Shown here: positions 42,447-53,909 of the stretch, piece by piece | Numbering within the stretch: the first letter of the stretch is position 1 | How the letters are laid out: every line of letters begins with the position of its first letter | The notes under the pieces: model-generated | Database searches by the model: none | Seen by the model: only the letters and a program-made list of their open reading frames with translations | Told to the model about the DNA's origin: nothing | Origin: Oxyruncus cristatus | Taxonomy: Eukaryota > Chordata > Aves > Passeriformes > Cotingidae | Reading direction: 5' to 3' | Assembly (NCBI GenBank): GCA_013399855.1 | Contig: VXAY01012532.1 | Coordinates: 951,441 to 1,015,440, forward strand | DNA length: 64,000 nucleotides | Position numbers and translations under genes: made by a program

Positions 42447-43451
42447 ATGCACTTTAAGAGGCAAAACATATTTTAGCAAAAAAGTAAAAGGAAGCATGCT
42501 TTAGTAGTGGGGTTTTGGTGGGGGTTTTTGTGTGTTAATTTGCTTGCTTGCTTGAGTTGTTTTGGTTTTTTTTACTTTTAGACAACAAATTATAAATTAA
42601 ATAAGACAGTTCTGGAGGTAAAATCTTTGCACAACAAATATCGCTGTAGATTTATGGTGTCTTCTGTTTAAGGGAAAGCCTTCAACAGAAAGCCTTCAAC
42701 AATTTCAAACTCCTCAATTACATTGCATCCTACTAACCGAAGAATTTATTTTTGTTTCTGTTCAAATAGATGAGCTCTTAAGTATTTCATTGTTTGAAAT
42801 TCCCCTCATCTCTGTGCACTGACAAATTTCATACATACATAATCTTTCTTCGACTTCTACTGAGATAGGCTAAGTGCAGACACCGAGACTTCCTTTGTGG
42901 ATGGTCAATACTATATCCAAAACTAAACAGTCTTTGGGCCATAAGGGCACTGGTCTGACCTGACTGAACACTCCTATGTTTGGCACATTTGTTAATGACC
43001 TTGATGTACTGACTCTTTAGATGCCATTATGTTCTTAAAATATTTAGTAGAAAGTTCCTTTGGACTTGTTTAGTTCATAGGGACCTCTTTGTGGTTTCTT
43101 GGACTGACACTTGGATTCATCTCATGTGACCACAGGCATTTAATAGAGACAAGTAGCTCAGAATGAATCAGAGAAGTAGCTGTTCTCTGTCAATGGAGAC
43201 CACTTCAATTACATTCTCAATCTGTTAATGACAGAAGTTATCAAGGGCTGGCAGGATTCAAAATGGCATACTTGAGTTAGCTTCTCAAAGTAAAGTGAGA
43301 TGCATGAGAGCCAATATCTTGAGTAGATGTGGTAAGACATTTTGAAGTAAACTTCCCCAGAGGAAAAAAAAAAATTAATTAAAAAATAAATAATTTACCA
43401 AGTTCAACCTGGTTTAGTCAAAACTGTTCACTTTAAGTCATCTTTAACAAA
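42447..43451. repeat. Direct repeat copy 2, right of the gap (1005 bp)
   Basis: It begins ATGCACTTTAAGAGGCAAAA directly after the N run and ends TCATCTTTAACAAA before new sequence starts (CGTGTATTAAAATATCC). It matches copy 1 throughout. Confidence 0.95.
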
Positions 43452-44756
43452 CGTGTATTAAAATATCCAATTAAGTCTCAAACTTCACCAGAGCATTCAA
43501 ATTTAGTATCAAAAATAATTTCCTTCAATGTTTTGGTCTAAAAACTTGTATGTTGTGCCAAAAATAATATTTTAATTGAAAGAGAACTAAAAGAGAAAAA
43601 AAATTACATTGGTGCTTCTGCACTCCTTCCTCTGTCACTTTTTCTTCTTCCGGATTGATACGAATTTTCTTTCATCTGTGAGGTGCTTTTGGGAGCGTGC
43701 TGTGTACCTGAGCAGCTTGTATCATATCACCCATCAACACTCACATATTTGTAAGACAATGGTTTTGCACAAAGTTCAGATATTCAGATAACTGGCGTAC
43801 GAGAGAAAGAAGGGGAAAAGAAACATGGTCAGGTGAGCAGCTGCTTGCATTAAAGTCTGAGAGGGGACTGCGATCCTCTCTGGTCACTAGAGTAAAAGCC
43901 ACTTTCCCTTATGTCCAGCGACATGGCATCATGTCAGCAGTCTACAGGGATTTATATCTCTTCATCTTTTCCACTAGTTCTCCCTTCAGACATCTTCAAG
44001 CATAATGAGTCTGGGAAGCACTGCTTTGAACCTAAATCCACTGAAATCCAAAGTCAGCAAAGTACCTATACAAAACTGATTATCATGCTAAGTTGAGAAA
44101 TGTGCGGTGGTGGTATCATTCAAGGAGCAAACACAAAACTGTTCACCTCTCTCCAAACTTTCGCGTGATCATGTTCCCTCCTGCACCAAATCACACTTAA
44201 AAATAGCTTTGGCTTAAGGTTTGAATTAACGTACAATACAAATGTAAGCTTCTTAAAAGGTACAGTATATTGACAGTTTTTCTCATAGCTCCAAAAAAAG
44301 TCCAAAAGGTTAAAAGTCAAAAATAACATCTGTACAACCTGGGAGCACAAATTATAAGTATGTGCAATACGTGTGCACTTGGAAGAAAATCTTCAGTTCA
44401 TTTATTTCTGCTACTCCATCAACACACTGCTATGTCCCAACTGACCACTCTTTTCATTTGGCTGTTTTGTGAGGTATGTGTTCTTTTAGGACTGGTGCCA
44501 ACTACTTTATTCTCTGTTTCAACATCTTCATGCTGAGAAAAAAAAGGAATCTCTAAGATTTACATGCAAAATACGGATGTATGTCCCCACAAATTAAACT
44601 CCTGGCATAAAGGATGTAGAATGTACCTGTGACAAGGTTCTGAAACAAATTAATGAGATGGAAAGATAAAGCTTAGTGTTCACTAGGGATTCCCATGCAA
44701 TATTTGGAATGCCCCTGGTAACACACAATCCTCATCAATTCAAGCAATGGGTGAAA

Positions 44757-44819
44757 GGGAAAAGAGAAATAAAGCTAAAAAGAAAAGAAAGGGAAAAGGG
44801 AAAGAAAGAAAAAGCAAGG
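44757..44819 (+). repeat. Purine-rich low-complexity tract
   Basis: About 63 nt are almost only A and G (GGGAAAAGAGAAATAAAG, then AAAGAAAAGAAAGGG units), interrupted by a few pyrimidines. It is simple sequence, with no gene. Confidence 0.8.
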
Positions 44820-46802
44820 ATAATTTATTTCAAATGTTACAAAGTCCCATGCCCAAAGTGACAAGCATTTGTGAATCAGCTCTACTACACAGACATACAA
44901 CCCAAGCAGAAGTAGACCGTATCTTTCTCACAGATACTTTGATATAAACATAGAACAACATCACTGAATTTGGTAAGGCAATCAGAAGTTATACAGGGAA
45001 AAGAAAAGGTTTCACATGTGTTCAGAAGAGCTCTCTGTGTATAATGCTTCATGACAGCTCTACAGAGAACCTTCTTTGCCTATTGCTTTTCAGCATCACA
45101 TTTTAGTATGCTGTTATTCCACTGACTAAATTTTGCCCTTCACTCCTGAACCTCACTTATGTTGCAGTAATAACCTCGGCATAAGGACAGAACCCACTTT
45201 TTGAACCTGGGAGACAACAAAGAAAAAGTTTGTTAATGTTTTTAGGGAATTATCTTATTAGGAAACAACACACCATTTTAATATTGTGATCTGGTAATGA
45301 AGCAGTCAGTGTATCAGACATGAATGATGTTTTCAAGAACCATGTTTTTAGTTTATAGGGTACTTGAAAATGAGACAGAGGGAATATTGCAGGAAAGGAC
45401 AGGCAAGTTGATAAAGTAAGGAGAGAGAAAAAAAAAACAAGCCTAGATCTGTAATAAAATACACACAATCCTAATGTCTTTTGCTGAGATATATTGTTGA
45501 GACCTACCTTGAATTTGTATGCAATTAAGATTTCCTAATAACTAAGGATAGATTACTCAATAACAAAGGTTGGAAGGGGTTTGAGTAGGATTCCAAGAAA
45601 TAATCAGCTGTAACTTTTCGTCATTGTCTTGAGGTATTGACTATACTTATATCCAAATGAAATAATGGGACTTTTGAGCACAAATACACAAATACCCCTA
45701 TCAGATTTACCTGTACAGGCATAAATAGAAGACAAGGTCACTAACTGCAATGTTTCATAATGCAAAATAATGCAACAGTGGGATACATTAATTTAAATAC
45801 AAAGACATGTTCTATGTCTAAAGTTCGATTATGGGAATCTAACACTCAGAATTTCATACTGCATGGGACCAAACAGAAATACATAACATGAGCAATTCAG
45901 ATAAAGATACCACATACAGTAAAAACATGATTATTATGTGAGATTAATTTTCCCTTTTGGCCACTCATTTTTATTTACTTTACATTTATTGATTAGAAAC
46001 AGAAGAGGAAATGAAACCAATATACAAAGATATATATAGTGTACTTGTGGTTCCCTATCTTCTTCCTAAACTAAGATGAATCTTATTACTTACTTCTATA
46101 TTTTCCAATTGGGACTACATAGCTTGCATTTTAAGATTTGTCTATTATCAGCTTTAAAATACAGTATGAATTAGTCCATAAAGACAAATAATTTTGGTTC
46201 CTTGGGACTCAACACATTTGGAAATATTTTTTGCACATCTAGCAAAAACAATCCAAAGTTATAAAGACACCTTCAAATTAACTGTGTGCCATAAGCAAAT
46301 TCATGGCTTAGTAGGAAAGATACAGCCAACTTGTCAAAACCTTTTGTAATACTTAGACATTTCAAGCCAAGAAGGTGCTGGGAAGGAGCTAGATGTAAGG
46401 CCCATAAGACACTTTGATGTATAGAACTCATGCACACTAAAGTAAAACTTCTAGTTGCCCACCCACTAGCAACCAGAGAAGTTAGGCCAAAACTGTTACC
46501 AATAATATTCCAGGCCATGAAACTTTGACATATGGCAATAGTCACCTTTGTTCTTTCCCAGAGAGGCAGCAATACTGAAATTCCTCTCGCAGGAGGAAAG
46601 CTATGCAAAATATGAAATTCTTCACCTCTCCCTCTACACTGATTAACAAGCTGAAATGGAGATGAAGTTATACATGGTAGATTAGTTTCTTTTCCTTTAA
46701 AGAAGATATTTTGCCAGTAGCACTTTTCAAACCTTTAATCACTTAGAGAGATTAACAGCAAGCCTGGAATACGTGTGGAAACCCTATCTATCTGAAACAT
46801 AC

Positions 46803-46884
46803 CATAATGCATGTAGCAGTTTCCTTTGGTAGGATCCAGCTGAATAGCCTTCATGAAGTATTTTTCTGCCTCGCTCTTGCGTCC
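46803..46884 (-). CDS. TMTC2: TMTC2 coding exon (fourth from the 3' end)
   Basis: This 82-nt exon lies between a C/T-rich tract ending TTTAAG and a GTATGT donor. It begins in phase 0 with GGA and leaves one base (G) of a split Gly codon. The peptide is GRKSEAEKYFMKAIQLDPTK followed by GNCYMHY. This is the second half of a TPR: A and Y/F at the packing positions, and the DP turn that closes the repeat. It then starts helix A of the next repeat. It is too short to stand out as an open frame by itself; the assignment rests on splice sites and phase with both neighbouring exons. Confidence 0.93.
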
Positions 46885-47300
46885 CTTAAAAAAAAGGGGG
46901 GAAAATTATTTTAACAGTGTGTCACCATGGAACAATCATGTACAGTTAAAATTTCCAAATTCCAGGCACTAGAGAAAAACAACTACTATTATCACTAGAT
47001 TTAACCTAAGTAAATATGAATGTTTAAGTGTTACAGGAAGTTTTGTGGTCAGCTACTTATGCTGCAGATCTCCAGACGGAGGAAGAAACGTGTCCAAGAA
47101 GTAAGGAAGCAGTAGAAATGTATTGCAAAAAATATAGTAAAGGGCTTTAAGTGAACACCAAGCTCCATGCTACTCTTCTGGACAAGCATTAGATTTACCC
47201 AAGCTAAAATCAGAGGGGAAGGTAGGACAGAGTTTTAGTCCTGCTTTAAAAAAATAAAAAAAGTGTGTGCGTGTGGGGTGAGGAAAAAGCATGTTTTGGT

Positions 47301-47596
47301 TCTATGAAATCACAGAATAATAGAAAGGATCATGTTGGAAGGGATCCATAAAGACCACCGAGTCCAACTCCCTGCTCCTCGTCGGACTATCTAAAACTAA
47401 ACTATGCATTTGACTAAGAGATGCTCCTTCAGCTCTGACAGGCTGGGTGCTGTAACCACTTCCCTGGGTAGCCTGGTCCAGTGACCAGTCACCTTCTCAG
47501 TGAGAAACCTTTTCCCAAGGTCCATTCTGAACCTTCCCTGATGTAGTTTCATTCCATTTCCTTGTATCCTAACTATATACACAGCCAAAGGTAAAG
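47301..47596 (-). mobile_element. CR1 LINE 3' end fragment
   Basis: Reading the plus strand gives the reverse of a CR1 3' end: ATCACAGAATAATAGAAAGG, GTTGGAAGGGATCC, AAAGACCACCGAGTCCAACT, CCCTGGGTAGCCTGGTCCAG and CATTTCCTTGTATCCTAACT. It is 5'-truncated and diverged; the terminal octamer is degenerate. Confidence 0.88.
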
Positions 47597-47622
47597 TTAC
47601 CACAAACAAAATGGTCAGGAAA

Positions 47623-47647
47623 AACAAACAAACAAACAAACCCAAAC
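47623..47647 (+). repeat. (AAAC)n microsatellite
   Basis: About five AAAC units, just beyond the CR1 fragment, ending in CCAAACC. Confidence 0.8.
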
Positions 47648-48512
47648 CAAAAGCCTAAAAGAAATTATGTTAAAAAGAAATCACATCTTCTAAGACAGGT
47701 TTCCTTACCACTGAAAACACCAAACTACTAAAGTTGCATTATTCTATACAAGTGCCAGAGTGGATCCACTAGTGGTCATTATTCTTGAAAAAACAGCCTA
47801 GTCTGACACACACATGAATCACCATCACGTATTCAGTAAGATACCCGTGACCTATTTAACCCTATCCCCATGAAATTAGTTGCTGTGGTCTTATAAAATA
47901 GAAGGCCTCCAGAATAAAGAACAGCTAGGCTTAACCCCTATGGAAAAAAGGCATTGTGGTCTGCATCTCTCAAGTTGCCTTGAGTGTTATTTCACAGATA
48001 GAAGTGTATAGGCTTTCTCAAGTTCTGTGGTCTGGAAACAGGCATGGCAAACATCCTGCACTATCCCACAAGTTAACACAGGAGTAATAATGAGGTCTGT
48101 TCATGATTATAGCTGCTCCAGATTCTCAGTGTTTTCCTCAGGGGCCTTAAAGACAATAAAATAGAAGGAAGTTGCGCAGCACACCAAGAACTATATCAAG
48201 ACCAGGTTCCATCAAAATCATCATAGAGGTCATATTTCAAGAGATCATCCTGGCATAGATACAAGCAGGCTTAACAGTATTCCAGTTTCACAAAATGGAT
48301 GTTCATTGGAGGTAAGAATTTAGCCTTATTATTCAGTCAACTTTCTTTTGCAAACCCATATTCCTTAAAGCCAAATCCACATGGCCCAAGGTTCCTGCCA
48401 ACCAAATGGTGCAACTACATGTTAAGCGTACGTTATCTTATACTGCAGTGGCTCATGCCTGCTTTAAAAAAAAGCCAACCAACCAAATGAAAAAAAAACC
48501 AACAAACCCACA

Positions 48513-48732
48513 AACAAAAAGCTTAAAATAAAAAAACATGTGACACATAGCACAGAATGATAGCATACAACTATAGATGAGAACAAAAACCAAAGAAGAN
48601 CAAAAAGCCTAAAATAAAAAAAACGTGACACATAGAGCAGAATGATTTTTCCTCTTCTACTACTGCAGTAAAGATACATCTACTTTTTTTAAATAGCATA
48701 CAACTATGGATGAGAACAAAAACCAAAGAAGA
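48513..48732. repeat. Imperfect duplication joined by a single N, copies differing by a 47-bp indel
   Basis: Copy 1 (about 48513-48599) reads AAAAAGCTTAAAATAAAAAA, then GACACATAGCACAGAATGA and TAGCATACAACTATAGATGAG, up to the N at 48600. Copy 2 (48601-48732) has the same blocks with a few substitutions, plus 47 extra bases (48647-48693) between the halves. The 39-nt second half differs at one base only. Confidence 0.85.
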
Positions 48733-51700
48733 AAATAATCATCAATTGAAAACACAATGTAAACTTGGGTCACTATAAAATAATTATACAAATTAAAATA
48801 ATTGGCGAGGGGTAGGTGATAATCAAAAACTCAATTTTGCATATTTAACTCCAAGGTTGGCAGTTTTGATCTGGCAAAAGTTACAATGGCGTATCTAAGT
48901 CTAGCATTGAGGTTTCAAAATGACAGGGACCAAGCATATATATCATTGATTCTGACAGAATGAATATCTACATATTTTGCATAACTGCTTTTTTTAACAG
49001 ACTAACATCGTTAGTTTTAGCTGGTTGCACTCTGTCTATTTCTAGAACATAAAAGGACAGTTCATTGAATGCAGTCACAAAATCATAGCTTCTGCCTATC
49101 GAACTACAAGGTCACAAACATTTGTCAAACATGATTTTATTTACTGGAATCAGCAAAAATACATGTCTGCTCTACTCTTTTTGGCACTTTCCAAATGTCA
49201 GTACCTCAGAATAGATTTAATACACATTAAATGATGTAAAATCCAATCAGTTCACAGACTCAGGCTATTTCACCATTAAAATTTAGCATTTATCAACTTT
49301 TTTCCAACTATCCAGTGTACACCTTAACTATCACAACAGAATGTGTAGTTAGCTTGACATCAATCCCTGTCACTGTCCCTTTCCCACTGTATGTTTTCAG
49401 TGTTAAATAAAACACACGGCATAAGGGAATAAAATTCTAACCTTTAATGAAAATCCAAATAATTGTTTAAACAGTCGAGAAATACCGATCTGGGGCAGGG
49501 AGGCGTTTGGTGTGCATGTTCACTGTTATGTATATTGACCCATACAAATGCAGGCAATGAGAGCCACTGGAAACCTCCCTATTTCTAGCAGCAGGGTGCA
49601 CAGTCATATATGCACGACAACATGCTTTGGCAATTTTACGAAGGAAAAAAATGTAAGTTTACAACTGCACGATAGCAGACTTATTTGAAGGATAAAAAAG
49701 TTATTCATAAATTTTGATGAAAAGACTTGATGGCTCTGAGGATCAATAATGGGATACAAAATGCCTTTCACCTGTTGGTCACCAGTTTACATCCAGTGCA
49801 GGTCAGCAGCTGATGAAAAGGTGCTATCTAACAGCTACTGGTCTGCTCAGGAGAAATGAGTGGGTGGTCCTAGTCCAAGCCCTAACAGAGATCCTCTGTA
49901 CAGATGTACTGGCATATTTATGGCTTTTCATTGCAGAGACTTATGACACAGAATCATAAAACAATGAATGTGAATCTCGCTGCTAAGGAAAAAAAAACTT
50001 AAACATGATTGATTTGGAAGACTGGGCTGGTATTTCCCACACTGGATCTGGACATAAAGCATATAATGAGGACAAACTTTCAGCAGTTTTCCATTAATAA
50101 AGAAAATTTCAGTCCCCCTCTCCCGTGCCCAAAAAAAGACAAAGTGCCCATGATTACCATCCTCAAGCAACACCAGTGAATTTAAAAGGAAAAAAAAGTT
50201 TAAGAAGTGCAGCTAAGTGACACAAGGCTCTTACAACCTAGCACAGAAGTTGTCTTGGCTTTCAGAAATACCTCACTCATGCAGACTTCAAATCAGAATG
50301 GCTGGTTACTTGTAGTTTTGGAATCCAGTTAATTGTTTAAATATGAACTCAGAAGCTTGTTTTTTTTAAGACTAGTTCTTTGTACTTGGTTGCAATTGCT
50401 AATATGGTCAGACATTGCTTAAATGGGCTTTCCTACAAATGACTGCAGAGGATCACAATAAATGAAAGAGAGCTAGCTAAGGGCAGCAGATACATTAGCA
50501 AGGACTTTATTCTTAAAATATTAAAAAACTGAGGACAAAACTACCATTTCAATATTCACCCCAATTTTTTTCCTCACTTTGCTGGTAAACTGTGCCAAAT
50601 TCATGTTGAGGCAGCTGTTGTACTTCAGGCTGCTGGAGGCCCAGGGACCCTGAGATGGTAGTAAAACTGAAAAATACAGCTGAGCAGCTCTGAATAACCC
50701 TCTTATGGAAACTATGATGACACAGTGACAACCAGTAAGGTGGTTCAACAAATTAGGTGGTCTCTGCAATTTGAACCAGCTTTATATGTCATAAATATTA
50801 ACCATTCTGCAAAGTTTACAAGGGTTTCACCAATGGGACAGAGACTTCATTCTTCAACATAGGGGTTTATTCCAAGTTTTAACTGGTAATTATGTGATTG
50901 CATTTGCATCACAAAAGCAGTTGACTGTCACTCTCCATGTCTGCTCAATGTATTTTTCTTTTTGGCAAGTATTCACATTTTTAATTGAATTGTGAAAAGA
51001 TTTCTTAATGGAAGGTTGACTAAGCTGTGGACACTAAATATAGGAAAAATATTATTTTCTTCTTCCTTTCTAGGACATTTTAAAGTCACAGACAGACTAC
51101 GCAAGGATAGTAAAAGAGTCTGAACTGAACCTGTGACTTCCTTTCTATGTTTCCTTAAGTTATTGCCAACCTGCATAACTGTTTCATAACCAGTTCCTTT
51201 TGTCTTACAAAAGTTGTGATACGACAGGTAAAAAACAATTTAAGTGGTGCAATACCGAGGAAACTAGTAATATATTCTTCAAAAGCTTTTACTTAGCTGG
51301 ACTAAGAAAACAGGAACTAGAGAGCTATATCTTACAATGATGTCACTGACATAGGCAAGCTCCCCACCCCTTCTCTAAATATTAATAGTTAAGAAACAAC
51401 TTTAATATCTAGTATTTAGTAACTAAAGGAATTCCTTTTTCCCCTTCATTTTGCTGTTATTTCTACAACTCTTCCATCTTCACTCTGAATTACAATTTAA
51501 ATATCTTGCATCATAATTTGTACGTGAAATGCTAGTGCAACTGAAATATTGCATTATCAACATCAAAGGTCCAAAATTTATTTCAGGTTCTATATTTTCT
51601 GTGCATTAAGGAGATAAATCTTGCCTCTTCATCTCATCCTTGTTATAATAAAGTAAAAGCAACTGAACAGGCAGAGAAGCAATTACTTCTAAAGGTTAGC

Positions 51701-52872
51701 ATCTGTCCCAGAAAAACACACGTGTGAGGCAAGATTTGTAAGGAGAAGTGAATGAGAAGCAATACATATTTCACTAGAAAAACAAACAGTTGTGGGGGGA
51801 GGAGTTTAAAGTCATGTAGAGCTATTCTTCATCCAGCTAATATCAGTGGGCTTGTAAAAGATGCTATCTTCCTAAAGTTTTCCTCTTTCCTATCCTTAGA
51901 TGATCACAGTGAGAAACAATACTGATACTAGTATTGGCCTCAAGCTTTGTCTCTCTAGTATGATCAAGAACATAATATTATTTCTCTTTGGTGTAATATA
52001 TTAATCTCAGTGTATGGGTGCATGAATTGGATTACTCTGGAGGAAATTAGGTTATAAATCTGTATCTACCAATCCACAATAATTCACCATCTTCACCTTA
52101 TAATAAATGTGAGGCAACTTTCTCATTATTGTCCAGTGTAACACATCCACATAACCTTGTCACTGAGGTCATGACTGACATTCTCCTTCCCAGTCATTTC
52201 ACTGGACCAGGGTCCTCACACACATGAGTCTATGCATACTGCTTGTGTCACCCAGTACATTGCTTTTGGAAATAAGCCTTGGTAGGATCAACAAAATGTA
52301 ACATCTTGTTTTAGTTTAATCCTCTATTTGCGCCTTAAGTGGTTAACTTCCATCTTAATATATCACATTAGTCCTCCTTCAACCACATGTGGATTTTTGC
52401 TGACTAAAAATCCATCTACTAGCTTCACAGAGATTCTACTGAAGTGGGTATAATTCTTCTACGAGCTGGGGTTAATTTAGAGAGTAGTAACATAAACCAG
52501 GTTCTTGAGTCTACATCTACAGGGATAATTTAAGGCATGATAACCAGAGAGTTGAGATTTAAGTAGTGCCCATTGATTTTGGCAGGAATCCACTGGAACT
52601 TCAGTATTTTTGAATGTGACACCACTGCTTATATATAGATTTAGAAATTTAAAGCACAGCTCACAACTTCACTGTCTTGGAGCATGATTGAGTGAGTATT
52701 AAGGTCTTTAAGTAAAGTATTACATATCAAATTAATCAATAATATATTAAAGCTATTTGACATCTTTTTTCTTGTTTTATATGTCTCCTATCACAAAAAA
52801 CATTCTTGTACTAAAGTATCCAAAATAATAGAGAAAACAAATTTAGGTATAGGATTTTTTTTCCTCTTGGAG

Positions 52873-52984
52873 TTTGCTTTTTTTTTCTTTTGGTTGCTCT
52901 GTTTGTTTGTGGGGGTTTTTTTTGTTTGTTTGTTTGTTTTGTTTTGTTTTTTTGTTTTGTTTTGGGTTTTTTTTGGTTTTTTTT
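52873..52984 (+). repeat. T/G-rich low-complexity tract
   Basis: T runs with GTTTG and GTTTTG units and some GGG runs, with hardly any A or C. In the TMTC2 pre-mRNA this reads as an A/C-rich tract. Open frames through it are artefacts of composition. Confidence 0.85.
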
Positions 52985-53513
52985 AATAATGATACATCTA
53001 TTTTTAATCTTTCTTTTGGGGCCAACTCAAAGTCTAAAAGGAATTTATGTCATTACATCACTGTGGAAACAAGAAATATTGTGGACAATCAAGTAAACTT
53101 TTAAAGAACAGATTTCATTCTACGCCTTGTGATTTATTCAATGCCTAGAGCCATATTGAAATGTTCACCTTGGTCATTAAGCTTTAGATTATTTTGTATC
53201 AAAAATATATAATGAAATGTTAAGTAAATTTCCATGTTAGTCTCTTTATTTTCCATTCAGTCTTAAACCACATTTTATATTTTCTGATAAAGTAGTGTAT
53301 TAATATCTACTCATATTTCACTGGCCAGTCAGTAGAATATAAATTCCCTATCTTCAAGTACTGTTTTCATTGAGTCCTATGAATTTCTTCGAAGCTAAAT
53401 TTGGCCTAGATAATGCATTTTTCCTTGATTACTGACAAAAATACTACACACAGAGTAATTACGGGTGAGCAGCAGCTATACTGAACCATGTAACAAAACA
53501 AAAATATCTCTCT

Positions 53514-53575
53514 CAATGGGTTGGAACTAGACAACCTTCAAGGTCGCTTCCAAATGAAACAATTCTGTGACTCCT
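53514..53575 (+). mobile_element. Short CR1 3' tail remnant
   Basis: About 60 bp resemble the last part of CR1 (GGGTTGGAACTAGACAACCTTC, then AAGGTCGCTTCC and ACAATTCTGTGACTCC). It is diverged and lacks the preceding CR1 sequence, so the call is moderate. Confidence 0.6.
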
Positions 53576-53832
53576 TCATGAAAGCAGTTCATCCTGTGTC
53601 AGCAATGTACTCTATAAAAAGCTTTAAATTTATGTCGAGTAAAGCGAGAAGTTTAGGGCTCCCCCTTTCCTGTCTACAGGAAGTTAGAAACACGATACAG
53701 AAGATGAGATCCCTAAAGGAGGTTAGTTAGGGGTTATGTGCCTAAATACCTGTTCCAGAGTCATTTATGAACTAGACAGATATGTTATATTTAAATGAAA
53801 ATGCTCTGCTTTACAATTAGTACTATTACAAC

Positions 53833-53909
53833 TGGCATGCAGCCAAGCATATGTCCTAAGGGGACTGAAAAGTATATCTATGGATGCAATACTTATGGCA
53901 TGCAGCCAA
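53833..53909 (+). repeat. Spaced 14-bp direct repeat
   Basis: TGGCATGCAGCCAA occurs at 53833-53846 and 53896-53909, 63 bp apart, each including the palindrome GCATGC. Confidence 0.8.

Larger units (their letters stand above)
34902..46802 (-). other. TMTC2: TMTC2 intron (11.9 kb)
   Basis: The intron lies between donor GTATGT at 46802 and acceptor TGCAG at 34902. It holds a CR1 fragment (39813-40404), the N gap (42321-42446) with identical flanking copies, and a purine tract (44757-44819). The block 36700-39450 is compositionally less monotonous than its surroundings, but I recognise no gene or element in it. If the duplication at the gap is false, the true intron is about 1.1 kb shorter. Confidence 0.85.

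Noticed and set aside
42297..42497. Open frame running through the N gap
   Set aside because: Most of it is N and it crosses a probable false junction.
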